From Niastella populi (GTDB lineage: Bacteria > Bacteroidota > Bacteroidia > Chitinophagales > Chitinophagaceae), in the NCBI RefSeq assembly GCF_002078015.1, contig NZ_LWBP01000178.1:58855-122854 (forward strand): a DNA stretch of 64,000 bases, given 5' to 3'. The position numbers were made by a program, and so were the translations under genes. Shown piece by piece: positions 1-9,189 of this stretch. Numbering within the stretch: position 1 is the first letter of the stretch; each line of letters opens with the position of its first letter. The notes below the pieces were generated by a model. That model was not told the DNA's origin. It saw nothing but the letters and a program-made list of their open reading frames with translations, and did no database searches.

Positions 1-16
1 CACAACTATAACCGTT

Positions 17-1666
17 TTATATCATTTCGCTCTGGAGCAGCGGGTTCTTTACCGTGGCCTTTTTCTCGGTATACTCCTTGGCGGCCTTCACGAAATTCAC
101 AAAAATGGGGTGTGGGTTCTCAACTGTGCTCTTTAATTCGGGGTGGTATTGAACACCGATAAAGAATGGATGCGCAGGCAGTTCAACAATTTCAACCAGT
201 TGGCTTTCAATGTTTTTACCACTGGCAACCATGCCGGCTTCCTGAAACTGGTTCAGGTAGCGGTTGTTGAACTCCCAGCGGTGACGGTGACGCTCGCTGA
301 TCACCTGGTTGTTGTAGATCTGGCGGGCCAGACTGCCTTCCATGGTTTCGCAGTTATATGCGCCCAAACGCATGGTGCCGCCTTTTGAGGTAACGGCTTT
401 TTGCTCTTCCATGAGGTCGATAACCGGATCGGGCGTACTGGCGTTCATTTCGGTAGAATGCGAATCTTTCAATCCCAATACGTTGCGGGCAAATTCAATA
501 ACGGCCATTTGCATACCCAAACAAATACCAAAGAACGGCAGTTTGTTTTCGCGGGCATATTTTACCGCCAGGATCTTTCCTTCCACCCCGCGATGGCCAA
601 AACCCGGCGCTACCAGCAAACCATCGAGGTTAGCCAGCTTTTCACCTACGTTCTCGGGGGTAATGAATTCACTGTGCACATTCTGGATCTGCACCTTGCA
701 TTCATTCATGGCGCCGGCATGTACAAAGGCTTCGAGAATCGATTTATAAGCGTCCTGCAGCTCTATATATTTACCAATAAGGCCTATAGTAACCTGGCTC
801 TTGGGATATTTCAGTTTATCGAGGAACTCTTTCCACTTTTGCAGATCGGGTTCGTGATAGCCGGTGATGTTCAGTTTTTTCAAACAAATAAGATCGAGCT
901 TCTCGCGCATCATGGCCAGCGGTACTTCATAGATCGTTGGCGCATCGGCAGCTTCAATTACCGCTTCCTGTTTTACATTACAGAACAGGGCGATCTTACG
1001 GCGCAGATCGGGTGTCAGCGTTTTTTCGGTGCGGCAAACGATGATATCGGGGTGAACACCTTCCTGGCTCAGCATCTTTATACTGTGCTGGGTTGGTTTT
1101 GTTTTTAACTCCTTCGCCGCTTTCAGGTAGGGGATCAGCGTCAGGTGCACCACAACGGTATCCTCTTCGGGCAGTTCCCATTGTAACTGACGCAATGCCT
1201 CTATGAACGGAAGGCTTTCGATGTCGCCAACGGTACCACCCAGCTCGGTGATTATGATGTCGTATTCATTGGTAGTACCCAATAATAACATGCGGCGTTT
1301 GATCTCGTCGGTTATATGCGGCACCACCTGAACGGTTTTACCCAGATATGCGCCTTCGCGTTCCTTATTGATAACGGTTTGATAAATGCGGCCTGTAGTT
1401 ACGTTGTTCGACTGTGAAGTGAAAATGTTCAGAAAGCGCTCGTAGTGCCCGAGGTCAAGATCGGTTTCGGCGCCATCTTCAGTAACATAACACTCCCCAT
1501 GCTCGTATGGGTTAAGCGTACCCGGATCAACGTTGATGTAAGGATCGAACTTCTGAATTGTTACCCTCAATCCCCTCGCCTGCAACAGTTTTGCCAGCGA
1601 AGCTGCAATAATCCCTTTTCCTAAAGATGAAGTTACCCCACCGGTAACAAAAATATGCTTGGCCAT
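17..1666 (-). CDS. pyrG: CTP synthase
   Basis: Makes CTP from UTP, ATP and glutamine in the last step of de novo cytidine nucleotide synthesis; cytoplasmic. The 549-aa protein has the usual length. The N-terminal synthetase domain (residues 1-270) opens with the P-loop-like stretch TGGVTSSLGKGI. The C-terminal class I glutamine amidotransferase domain (about 295-540) carries nucleophile Cys382 in GICLGMQ and His508/Glu510 in QYHPE. The ATG at 1666 gives the conserved MAKHIFVTGG start. A Bacteroidetes-type -7 box lies about 125 bp upstream. It is the first gene of the window and is followed upstream by a separate small gene, so it is probably monocistronic on this side. Confidence 0.98.
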   Translation of the reverse strand: MAKHIFVTGGVTSSLGKGIIAASLAKLLQARGLRVTIQKFDPYINVDPGTLNPYEHGECYVTEDGAETDLDLGHYERFLNIFTSQSNNVTTGRIYQTVINKEREGAYLGKTVQVVPHITDEIKRRMLLLGTTNEYDIIITELGGTVGDIESLPFIEALRQLQWELPEEDTVVVHLTLIPYLKAAKELKTKPTQHSIKMLSQEGVHPDIIVCRTEKTLTPDLRRKIALFCNVKQEAVIEAADAPTIYEVPLAMMREKLDLICLKKLNITGYHEPDLQKWKEFLDKLKYPKSQVTIGLIGKYIELQDAYKSILEAFVHAGAMNECKVQIQNVHSEFITPENVGEKLANLDGLLVAPGFGHRGVEGKILAVKYARENKLPFFGICLGMQMAVIEFARNVLGLKDSHSTEMNASTPDPVIDLMEEQKAVTSKGGTMRLGAYNCETMEGSLARQIYNNQVISERHRHRWEFNNRYLNQFQEAGMVASGKNIESQLVEIVELPAHPFFIGVQYHPELKSTVENPHPIFVNFVKAAKEYTEKKATVKNPLLQSEMI

Positions 1667-1789
1667 AATGTATGGTTATTTATTTCAATTCGTTTTACTC
1701 CGTAATTAGCCACAAATAATTTGAAAGCAATTCACATGACCAGCGGATATTTATAACACTTAATGGAAAAATAATTCCGGGAGGTCGTG

Positions 1790-1820
1790 CAAAGTTACGG
1801 CAAATTCCCGCGCCAGAAAA
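1790..1820 (-). promoter_or_regulatory. Probable pyrG promoter
   Basis: On the minus strand TAACTTTG (1790-1797) matches the Bacteroidetes -7 consensus TAnnTTTG. A TTTT tract (1817-1820) lies 19 nt further upstream, where TTG is expected. Predicted start is near 1783, giving a leader of about 117 nt before pyrG. The -33 element is weak. Confidence 0.45.
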
Positions 1821-1962
1821 GCACCATTTTTACCGGTGTGGAAAACCGGGCCATGGGCAGTGAATTGCATTAAAAAGCGGTTAAAATCAGCCTGTTGGGC
1901 GCTAAAGGAAGCAGTTTGGCGCTATAGAGGCAGGTTTCGGCGATGTATGGGGCTCAAAACAA

Positions 1963-1985
1963 AGCCCCCGGCAGGGCCAGGGGCT
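1963..1985 (-). terminator. Rho-independent terminator of the 58-aa peptide gene
   Basis: Read on the minus strand, AGCCCCTGGC and GCCGGGGGCT form a 10-bp stem (one T-G wobble) closed by a CCT loop and followed by TTGTTTT. It lies 22 bp after the stop codon of the small reading frame at 2008-2184, supporting that frame as a transcribed gene. Confidence 0.75.
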
Positions 1986-2007
1986 CCAATAAAGTATATA
2001 GATGGTA

Positions 2008-2184
2008 CTATTTTACTTTAGTGAACGAAAGGGCTTTTAACTGGTAGGAAGGTGATGTAACGGCAGCTTTTTTTGAACTGGCCACACCTTTTCCTTCCGC
2101 TTCCCTGTTCTTGGCAGAATGTAAAAAAATAATTGCTGCAATTTCAACAAAAAGTATAAAAAAACTAAATCGTTCCTTTTTCAT
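2008..2184 (-). CDS. Small single-pass membrane peptide (58 aa)
   Basis: A 58-residue frame starting MKKERFSFFILFVEIAAI. A short basic N-terminus is followed by a hydrophobic helix (about residues 6-21), then a Lys/Ser-rich tail ending FTKVK. The topology suggests an inner-membrane anchor or an uncleaved signal, with the tail outside. No family is recognised. The evidence that it is a gene is its position between pyrG and proC, its compact signal-like start and a strong terminator just past the stop. A chance frame remains possible because it is short. It sits in the 773-bp gap 1667-2439, whose remainder (2185-2439) is AT-rich with nothing recognised. Confidence 0.5.
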   Translation of the reverse strand: MKKERFSFFILFVEIAAIIFLHSAKNREAEGKGVASSKKAAVTSPSYQLKALSFTKVK

Positions 2185-2439
2185 AAGTGCTGATGGGTTA
2201 TTACCTTGAGGGGTACGGTTTTAACTTTTTCGCGCAACAAAGCAACGAAAATTTTGTTTCAATTGCAAGCAAACATATTCTTTTTTACCATATTCGTACA
2301 ACTACGAATACATGTTACTGTAATTTCACGCTTTCCGTAACTAAAACACGTTTAATTCCTGCCCTCGGTCATATATACCGCTCTATTAACGTTATAACAT
2401 AAATTTTATTTAACAGGCGGCCGGTTTTACCCGGTTGAG

Positions 2440-3243
2440 TTAGCTATCCTTTGCAATTTTATCGTAGCTGGCCACAATTCCTTTGATGAGCGACGAACTA
2501 AAACCCTGGTGCTCCATTTCGTTCAGTCCGGCAATGGTGCAGCCCTTGGGTGTAGTTACTTTATCGATCTCCTGCTCGGGGTGAGCGCCTTTTTTCAATA
2601 ATAATTCAGCAGCGCCTTTTACCGTTTGCGCTGCAATCAGACTCGCGGTAGCCGCATCGAAACCAATTTCTATCCCCCCCTGAATGTTGGCGCGAATATA
2701 CCGCATGGCATATGCGGTGCCGCATGCCCCCAGTACAGTGGCTGCATCCATCAGCTTTTCATCTATCCATACCGCTTTACCCAACTGGTTGAACAGATCT
2801 TCCATATAGGACACATAATCGCTGCTTACATCGTGTGAGCCTGCCAGGCAGGTCATGCTTTCCTGTATAGCAATGGCCGTATTGGGCATGGCCCTGATAA
2901 CCGGAACTTTATTCTCCACCGCTTTTTGCATATGCCCAATGGTAATACCGGTGATCACCGATACCAGCACATGCCTTTCGGGAATCAGCAATGATTTCAG
3001 CTTACCCAATATATCATCCACCTGGAACGGCTTTACCGCCAGAATGATCATATCGGCATAACGAACTGCTTCTTCGTTGTTATCACTCACCAGCACGCCG
3101 CGTTTTTCCAGCGCAGCCAGTGTTTTTATATTCCGTTTGGTAATGAGTATATGCTCTGGTAAGGTAAACCCGCTATTGATCAGTCCTTCTGCGATGGCGG
3201 TTCCAAGGTTACCTCCACCTATTATAGCAATCTTTTTATTCAT
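2440..3243 (-). CDS. proC: Pyrroline-5-carboxylate reductase
   Basis: Reduces 1-pyrroline-5-carboxylate to proline with NAD(P)H, the last step of proline synthesis. The 267-aa protein has the normal length. The N-terminal Rossmann fold shows IGGGNLGTAIAEGLI with the GxGxxG motif at residues 9-14. The central AVKPFQV and AMPNTAI motifs are typical. The C-terminal helical dimerisation domain carries the family signature region around TTPKGCTIAGLNEME. ATG at 3243 starts directly at the beta-1 strand. It lies between the small peptide gene and hldD on the same strand, with gaps of about 255 and 114 bp, so it is probably transcribed alone. Confidence 0.96.
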   Translation of the reverse strand: MNKKIAIIGGGNLGTAIAEGLINSGFTLPEHILITKRNIKTLAALEKRGVLVSDNNEEAVRYADMIILAVKPFQVDDILGKLKSLLIPERHVLVSVITGITIGHMQKAVENKVPVIRAMPNTAIAIQESMTCLAGSHDVSSDYVSYMEDLFNQLGKAVWIDEKLMDAATVLGACGTAYAMRYIRANIQGGIEIGFDAATASLIAAQTVKGAAELLLKKGAHPEQEIDKVTTPKGCTIAGLNEMEHQGFSSSLIKGIVASYDKIAKDS

Positions 3244-3357
3244 AAATTCTGTTTGGTGGATTTAGGTAGCAGTTTATAGTTTGTGGTTACTCAATTCGAT
3301 CTTTCAAAACAAACGTTGACCACCTGAATTTTATACCTTAACCTTTCTACCGCCTTA

Positions 3358-4356
3358 CTAATAATAACCGCCTTTCGCCAGGTAATTTCTCACATAATCA
3401 TTCACACCTTCTTCAAGTGAATAAAAACTATCGGTATACCCGGCATCTTTCAGCTTTTGCATATTGGCCTCGGTGAAATACTGGTATTTGTCACGGATAT
3501 CTTCCGGCATGGGAATGAATTCGATCTTCGCTTCTTTATCCAAACCGCTGAAGGTAGCCTTCGCCAGGTCTTCAAAACTTCTCGCCTTGCCGGTACCGAG
3601 GTTATATAACCCGCTGGTTACATTGCCATTCCCTTTTTCAAATTGCTCCATCAGCCAGTAACAGACCTTCAACACATCTTTAACGTATACAAAGTCGCGC
3701 AGCTGCTGCCCATCCTTGTACCCTTCCTTATGCGATTTGAACAATTTCACAAATCCCTGCCGGTTGATCTGGTTGAACGAATGCCAGATCACACTGGCCA
3801 TACGGCCTTTATGATATTCATTGGGACCGTACACATTAAAGAACTTCAACCCCGCCCAGAACGGCGGTTGCGTTGTTTGCTGCAGGGCCCATTTATCGAA
3901 CTCGTTTTTTGAAACGCCATAGGGGTTCAATGGTTTCAATGCATATACGATGGCATGGTCGTCATTGTACCCTTCTTCGCCCGAACCATAGGTAGCGGCT
4001 GAAGAGGCATATACTACCGGCACCTTATTCTCAGTGCAGTATTGCCAGATCTTCTGCGAATAGTCTACGTTCAAATGCTGGTGTATGCTGTAGTCGAATT
4101 CGGTAGTATCGGTACGGGCGCCGATATGGAATATAAACCCGATCGATGGTTTCTTTTCAGCCAGCCAGTCGAAAAACTGTTCACGCTCTACTTTTTCCCG
4201 GTATTGTTTTCCTTCGAGGTTGGGCGTTTTTTCCACCTTGCTGAAATCATCTACCAGAATAAGTTTGTTATATCCTTTCGAATTCAGAAAACCGGCGAGG
4301 CAGCTTCCAATGAAACCCGCGGCGCCGGTTATTACTATGATTGATTCTTTGTTCAT
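3358..4356 (-). CDS. hldD: ADP-L-glycero-D-manno-heptose-6-epimerase
   Basis: Epimerises ADP-D-glycero-D-manno-heptose to the L-glycero form used in the LPS inner core. The protein is an extended short-chain dehydrogenase of 332 aa. NADP-binding TGAAGFIGS is at residues 10-18, and the SSAATYG plus YGVSK segment supplies the Ser/Tyr-x3-Lys catalytic residues. The substrate region FFNVYGPNEYHKGRMASV is characteristic of HldD rather than GalE. No hldE or gmh gene is nearby. The 209-bp gap upstream (4357-4565) holds two tracts of CAGTTGG/CAATTGG words. Confidence 0.93.
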   Translation of the reverse strand: MNKESIIVITGAAGFIGSCLAGFLNSKGYNKLILVDDFSKVEKTPNLEGKQYREKVEREQFFDWLAEKKPSIGFIFHIGARTDTTEFDYSIHQHLNVDYSQKIWQYCTENKVPVVYASSAATYGSGEEGYNDDHAIVYALKPLNPYGVSKNEFDKWALQQTTQPPFWAGLKFFNVYGPNEYHKGRMASVIWHSFNQINRQGFVKLFKSHKEGYKDGQQLRDFVYVKDVLKVCYWLMEQFEKGNGNVTSGLYNLGTGKARSFEDLAKATFSGLDKEAKIEFIPMPEDIRDKYQYFTEANMQKLKDAGYTDSFYSLEEGVNDYVRNYLAKGGYY

Positions 4357-4387
4357 TAACTGTTGCTATGTTATTTAATTAGCATCT

Positions 4388-4560
4388 GCAGTTGGCAGTT
4401 GGCAATTGGCAGTTAATCACAGTTCGAACTGAACTATTAAATTCAACATGCTTTCACTTCAGTTAGCAATTTGTGATCAGCAATCCATAAATTAAGAATG
4501 CCTGCACTTAATTATACTCTTTGCACAGGACAACTGCCAACTGAAAACTGCCAACTGTAA
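4388..4560. repeat. CAGTTGG/CAATTGG word repeats between hldD and purL
   Basis: A 7-bp word (CAGTTGG, CAGTTGG, CAATTGG) is repeated at 4388-4415. It recurs in inverted orientation (CCAACTG, with CAACTGCCAACTG) at 4530-4560. The two tracts can pair across the gap. This is one of several short-word families in the intergenic spaces of this window. Confidence 0.6.
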
Positions 4561-4565
4561 ACTAC

Positions 4566-6800
4566 TTACAACGCACTCAATGCATGTTCGCTTTCATGAC
4601 CTGCCAGTAATTTTTCGATGGCCGTATCGTATTTATCTTTCCACGATTGAACAGTGCCCCAGTTATTACCATCGATGGTAACGGCGCCGGCAGTAACCTG
4701 GCCCAACTGCTCGTACGGGTGGCCGCCCAATACCTTTTTAAACGCTTCTACCTTACCGGCTTTCACACTTACCACTACCCGGCTTTGCGCCTCGCCAAAC
4801 CAGTAAGCATCTTTGCGGATGTCGGCTTTGGCAGCTTTTACGTCAAAACCCAGGTTGCGGTTGAAACAGCTTTCGATCAACGCAATGAACAAACCGCCTT
4901 CGCTGGTATCGTGCGCCGATTCAATTACACCGGCTTTTATCAGTTCAGCGATCTTGTTCTGTAAAGCAGCCTCTTCTTCCAGGTCGAAATGCGGGGCCCC
5001 GCTGAACTCCACATTCTTTATTTTATGCAGGTATTCACTTGAATTGATATCGTTCCTGCTGGTACCGATCAGGAATAACTGGTCGCCGGCCTGTTTAAAA
5101 TCCATGGTCATTTTTGCATCCACATTATCCAGCAAACCCACCATACCAATAGTTGGGGTAGGATAAACCGCGCCATCGGGGTTCTGGTTGTAAAAACTTA
5201 CGTTACCGCCGGTAACCGGGGTATCGAATTTCTTACAGGCTTCGCTCATTCCCTTCAATGCATATACGAACTGGTAATACACCTGCGGATCGTAGGGGTT
5301 GCCAAAGTTGAGGCAGTTGGTAATGCCAAGGGGCTGGCCGCCACTGCAAACGATATTGCGGGCTGCTTCAGATACGGCAATCATACCACCTACGAACGGG
5401 TTGGCATACACATACCGGCTGTTGCAATCGGTTGTAAGGGCCAGTCCTTTATTGGTGGGTTTGGCTACTACCACCGCTGCATCGGCAGGTAAATTGGTGG
5501 TAGAAGTACCGGCGCCAACCATGCTATCGTATTGTACATACACCCAACGTTTATTGGCAATATTGGGAATGGTAATAAGCTGTTCGGCCACTGCTTTCAG
5601 ATCGGCAGGCACTTCAACAGTGTCAGCTTTGAATGCATTTATCTTTTCGAAGTAAGCAGGTTCTTTGTACTCGCGGGTATACTGCGGAGCGCCGCCGCCC
5701 AATACCAGTTCATTGGCAGGCAGCGTAGCTTCCAGCACGCCATGCATATAGAAATGCAGGATGCCGTCATTGGTTACCTCGCCTATTTCGGAACAGGGCA
5801 GGTCCCATTTATCGAACACGCGCAGCACATCGGCTTCGCGGCCTTTCTCCACAACCATCAGCATCCGCTCCTGGCTTTCGCTCAGCAACAGTTCCCAGGC
5901 CTTCATATTTTTTTGACGGGTAGGCACTTTATCGAGGTCGATACGCATACCTACTTCGCCTTTGGCGCTCATTTCGGCGGTAGAACAAATGATGCCGGCC
6001 GCACCCATATCCTGCATGCCTACAACGGCGCCGGTCTTAATTACTTCAAGACAGGCCTCGAGCAGTTTCTTTTCCTGGAAGGGGTCGCCCACCTGTACCG
6101 CAGGTAATTCTTCAACACTTTCGGCGGTAATATCGGCCGAAGCGAAAGATGCGCCGCCGATACCGTCCTTACCGGTGGCAGAACCTACAAAGAACACCGG
6201 GTTGCCTATGCCCTTGGCGGTAGCAGAAATGGTTTCGCCATTTTTTACGATACCCACGCTCATGGCGTTCACGAGCGGGTTGGTATGATAACATTGTTCA
6301 AAGTAAATTTCACCCCCAACGGTAGGTACGCCAAAACAGTTGCCGTAATGGCCGATGCCGTGTACCACACCGGCCAGCAGGTGCTGTGTTTTGGCTTCTT
6401 TGAGGTTACCGAACCGTAATGAATTGAGCGAGGCGATCGGCCGTGCGCCCATGGTAAAAATATCACGATGAATACCACCAACCCCGGTAGCAGCGCCCTG
6501 AAACGGTTCAATGGCAGAGGGATGGTTATGAGATTCTATTTTAAATACAACACCGAAGCCATCGCCAATATCCATCAAACCCGCGTTTTCCTCACCAGCC
6601 TTTACCAGCATTTTTTTGCCTTCGCGGGGCAATGTCTTCAACCACTTAATTGAATTTTTGTAACTGCAATGCTCACTCCACATACCGCTGAAAGCGCACA
6701 ATTCGGTAAAATTGGGCGTACGGCCGAGTTTTTGTTTTATCAGTTCAAATTCTTCTTCGGTAAGACGTAGTTGTTTAGCCGTTTTTACTGTTACTTCCAT
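4566..6800 (-). CDS. purL: Phosphoribosylformylglycinamidine synthase, PurL subunit (small form)
   Basis: ATP-dependent amidation of FGAR to FGAM in purine synthesis, acting with separate PurQ and PurS subunits. At 744 aa this is the small PurL type, not the ~1300-aa fused enzyme. The motif FSGMWSEHCSYKNS near residue 40 and the following FKIESHNHPSAIEP are the ATP-binding signature. Two AIRS-like halves follow, with GGNVSFYNQ and HDTSEGGL in the second. The start MEVTVKTAKQLRLTEEEF agrees with family starts. Neither purQ nor purS is adjacent. A -7 box sits about 90 bp upstream. Confidence 0.96.
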   Translation of the reverse strand: MEVTVKTAKQLRLTEEEFELIKQKLGRTPNFTELCAFSGMWSEHCSYKNSIKWLKTLPREGKKMLVKAGEENAGLMDIGDGFGVVFKIESHNHPSAIEPFQGAATGVGGIHRDIFTMGARPIASLNSLRFGNLKEAKTQHLLAGVVHGIGHYGNCFGVPTVGGEIYFEQCYHTNPLVNAMSVGIVKNGETISATAKGIGNPVFFVGSATGKDGIGGASFASADITAESVEELPAVQVGDPFQEKKLLEACLEVIKTGAVVGMQDMGAAGIICSTAEMSAKGEVGMRIDLDKVPTRQKNMKAWELLLSESQERMLMVVEKGREADVLRVFDKWDLPCSEIGEVTNDGILHFYMHGVLEATLPANELVLGGGAPQYTREYKEPAYFEKINAFKADTVEVPADLKAVAEQLITIPNIANKRWVYVQYDSMVGAGTSTTNLPADAAVVVAKPTNKGLALTTDCNSRYVYANPFVGGMIAVSEAARNIVCSGGQPLGITNCLNFGNPYDPQVYYQFVYALKGMSEACKKFDTPVTGGNVSFYNQNPDGAVYPTPTIGMVGLLDNVDAKMTMDFKQAGDQLFLIGTSRNDINSSEYLHKIKNVEFSGAPHFDLEEEAALQNKIAELIKAGVIESAHDTSEGGLFIALIESCFNRNLGFDVKAAKADIRKDAYWFGEAQSRVVVSVKAGKVEAFKKVLGGHPYEQLGQVTAGAVTIDGNNWGTVQSWKDKYDTAIEKLLAGHESEHALSAL

Positions 6801-6888
6801 GTTAATTGTATGTAAAATGCTGATTGAGTGTTAATTTGCTGGTGAGAGACAGCTCCCCCAAATCCCAACCGACTTTTTTAAGAAAGCG

Positions 6889-6896
6889 CAAAAGTA
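6889..6896 (-). promoter_or_regulatory. Probable purL -7 promoter element
   Basis: Minus-strand TACTTTTG matches TAnnTTTG and lies 89 bp before the purL ATG in the spacer shared with the divergent glycosyltransferase. No clear TTG is seen at the -33 position, so the call rests on the -7 box and its location. Confidence 0.4.
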
Positions 6897-6944
6897 CAAA
6901 CAGTCTGTCATCTAATTGATAAATTTATCCCTATTTACCAGCCC

Positions 6945-7865
6945 ATGATAATCGCATTTGTTCATAATAATAAAGCCTTTTTGCCCGAAATGGACGCCTA
7001 CACGCGTTTCTTTTCGGGCTACAATATAACGTGTGAAACAGTCAATAAGAACGACCTGGGCCTGATGCACCGTCATGTGGAGTGGTGGATGATGGGAACC
7101 GACCTCACCAAACCCAAAGAAGGTATTTTTAAGATCCATGAATATTGCTCCTCCTCGGTACCCCCCTGGCGCCGGTGGAAGAACTGGTGGAAAAGTTTTT
7201 TCAATGCCCAACCCGATTTCCGGCTTTTTTTGAATGAATACGTACGCAGGGCGTTCAATTTTCACGATCACATTCCCTTTGGTTACCGCGATATGGGCGT
7301 ACCGGAAAACTGGCTGCTGACCGATCTTTTTTTACACGAAAAAGAATACGACTTTGTATATACCGGCGACCTGTCGCCCGTTCGGCAGCCCGAAAACCTG
7401 CTCAACTGCTTCAGTACCGGCGCGCTTAAGCAACAAACCCTGCTGCTGATAGGAAAAGACTACGAATACCTTCAAAACGCCTATGGCGGTTATGAGAATA
7501 TCGTATTTATGGGGCCCCTCCCCTATAATTCCATGGATTCCTACATTTTAAAAGCGCGGTTTGGTATCAATTATATGATAGATAAGGAGCCGTTCAACCG
7601 GCAAACTTCTACCAAACTGCTCGAGTACGCCGCCCTCGGCCTGCCCATTATTACCACCCGGTATGCCTGGGCTGAACAGTTTCAGCAACAATATGGCGGT
7701 AACTTCTTCTATTTACAACCCGATTGCTCTAACCTCACCTGGGAGGCGGTCAATGCATTCCCGTTCTCAAAACCTGGTGTTGAGTCGCTGACCTGGGAGA
7801 ACAGGATCCGGAATAGTGGCGTGCTGGAGTTTTTGGAAGCTAAATTTCCTGAGTTGAAGTTTTAG
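6945..7865 (+). CDS. Glycosyltransferase, GT-B fold, GT4-like C-terminal half
   Basis: A 306-aa cytoplasmic protein. The C-terminal half shows the retaining GT-B hallmark TSTKLLEYAALGLPIITT (residues 221-238, E227 in the nucleotide-sugar site), preceded by FMGPLPYNSMDSYILKA, a typical 'reading position of the glycan chain' strand. The N-terminal acceptor domain is short and Trp-rich. It probably adds a sugar to a surface polysaccharide; donor and acceptor cannot be told. It diverges from purL and is followed by the convergent glycosyltransferase at 7992-9137. The ATG at 6945 begins directly with the first beta strand (MIIAFVHNN). Confidence 0.75.
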   Translation: MIIAFVHNNKAFLPEMDAYTRFFSGYNITCETVNKNDLGLMHRHVEWWMMGTDLTKPKEGIFKIHEYCSSSVPPWRRWKNWWKSFFNAQPDFRLFLNEYVRRAFNFHDHIPFGYRDMGVPENWLLTDLFLHEKEYDFVYTGDLSPVRQPENLLNCFSTGALKQQTLLLIGKDYEYLQNAYGGYENIVFMGPLPYNSMDSYILKARFGINYMIDKEPFNRQTSTKLLEYAALGLPIITTRYAWAEQFQQQYGGNFFYLQPDCSNLTWEAVNAFPFSKPGVESLTWENRIRNSGVLEFLEAKFPELKF

Positions 7866-7866
7866 G

Positions 7867-7990
7867 CGGCGGTTTGTGGTTTATGGCTTGTGGTTCTTTT
7901 ATCGGTGAATAATAACTATTTGCGCGCTTGCTTATTTTGGTATTCGCCTTTGACCTGCAGGCTGTATTCCATTATCAAATTATCACATTG
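7867..7990. repeat. Short word repeats between two convergent glycosyltransferase genes
   Basis: This 126-bp gap contains three of the window's word families in succession: TTTGTGG/TTTATGG at 7870-7895, a GTATTCGCC...CTGTATTCC piece at about 7940-7970, and TATCAAATTATCACATT at 7973-7989. No terminator hairpin is visible. Confidence 0.55.
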
Positions 7991-7991
7991 A

Positions 7992-9137
7992 CTACTCCGC
8001 CCAATCGGCATTCAGCGTAGCCACATACTCATCTATAACATTCCTGATATTGAATTTTTTGATCACCAGCGCCCGGCCGTTGCGGCCAAGGCGGAGCCGT
8101 TCTTCCGCCGGCAGGTTGATGACCTTTTCCATTTTATCGGCCAGGTCGAAAGGATCGTGCACATGGCAAAGGAAACCCGTGGTGTTGTTCACCACCACTT
8201 CCTTGCACCCACGGTTATTGCTGGTAATTACCGGCAGTTCCATACTGGCCGCTTCCATTAAACAGCGGGGTACGCCTTCATTATAAAAGGAGGGAAAAAC
8301 AAAACAATCGGCCCGTTGCAGAAAGGGGCGCACATCTTTGGCAAATCCGCCATAATGGATCAGGCCTTCTTTATGCCAGCGGTCGAGGTCTTCGCGCGAA
8401 ATAGAATCGGGGTGATGCTGTTCAAAAAAACCAATGAGCTCAAACCGCACCGCATAGTTCTTCTTCTTTAAGATGCGGGCGGCATCGGCGTACAAACTGA
8501 TGCCTTTGCTTTTGAGCAGCCGGGTGCTCATCAAAAAAGTAAACGGCTCGCTTTCTTTCCTGGCGCCTCTATGCGGGTTGGAAAAATAATCCGTATCAAC
8601 GCCTTCCCCCGGCAGCACCTTCACCTTTTCAATATTCACGATATGTTCGTTGATGAATATTTTGGCGTCCTCATTGTTCAGGAACCAAACTTCGCGGGTT
8701 TTGCGCAGGGCTTTTTTATACAGCTGTTTCACTACATGGTACAACCAGTTGCGTTTGGCAAACGGGTATCCCAGTCCGGTTATTACGGCAACGGAAGGAA
8801 TGCCGATGGCGGCAGCTGCCAGCGAACCGTAAATATTGGGTTTGGCCACATAGTGAAAGATAAAATCGGGGCGATGTTCGCGGTAGAGCGAGCGCAACTG
8901 GCGGTAGAAAGCCAGCTCGGCAACGGGGTTCTTTGTTTTATTATTGAAGTCGAGCGGAATGAAGCGGCAGCCGCTCTCTTTCAGGTAAGCCGAATACTCA
9001 TCATCAGGCGCGAGCACCATTACCTCAAAACCATTTGCCATGAGGTCACGGATCACATCTAACCTGAAATTGTAGACCGACCACGCGCTGTTCGATACAA
9101 ATGCGATCAACTTATGAGCACGTCCCTTGCTATACAT
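7992..9137 (-). CDS. Glycosyltransferase family 4
   Basis: A 381-aa GT-B retaining glycosyltransferase, probably of surface polysaccharide assembly. N-terminal strand LIAFVSNSAWSVYNFR and the acceptor-domain stretch HYVAKPNIYGSLAAAAIGIP (about 95-114) followed by ITGLGYPF resemble WbpH/PglA/CapM-type enzymes. The C-terminal donor domain has STRLLKSKGI and the E-x7-E motif EGVPRCLMEAASME (E287, E295). A strong promoter ends 17 bp before the ATG. It converges on the GT at 6945-7865 and is separated from the divergent membrane protein at 10174 by the large tandem-repeat array. Confidence 0.88.
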   Translation of the reverse strand: MYSKGRAHKLIAFVSNSAWSVYNFRLDVIRDLMANGFEVMVLAPDDEYSAYLKESGCRFIPLDFNNKTKNPVAELAFYRQLRSLYREHRPDFIFHYVAKPNIYGSLAAAAIGIPSVAVITGLGYPFAKRNWLYHVVKQLYKKALRKTREVWFLNNEDAKIFINEHIVNIEKVKVLPGEGVDTDYFSNPHRGARKESEPFTFLMSTRLLKSKGISLYADAARILKKKNYAVRFELIGFFEQHHPDSISREDLDRWHKEGLIHYGGFAKDVRPFLQRADCFVFPSFYNEGVPRCLMEAASMELPVITSNNRGCKEVVVNNTTGFLCHVHDPFDLADKMEKVINLPAEERLRLGRNGRALVIKKFNIRNVIDEYVATLNADWAE

Positions 9138-9153
9138 TAATGAATATTAGGAT

Positions 9154-9183
9154 CAAATTTATACATTTGAACGGGATAAACAA
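9154..9183 (-). promoter_or_regulatory. Promoter of the GT4 gene
   Basis: Minus strand: TTG (9181-9183), 19-nt spacer, TAAATTTG (9154-9161), an exact match to the Bacteroidetes TTG-N19-TAnnTTTG promoter. It lies just upstream of the ATG at 9137, giving a very short leader, and separates the gene from the repeat array that starts about 10 bp further out. Confidence 0.75.
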
Positions 9184-9189
9184 ATATAG

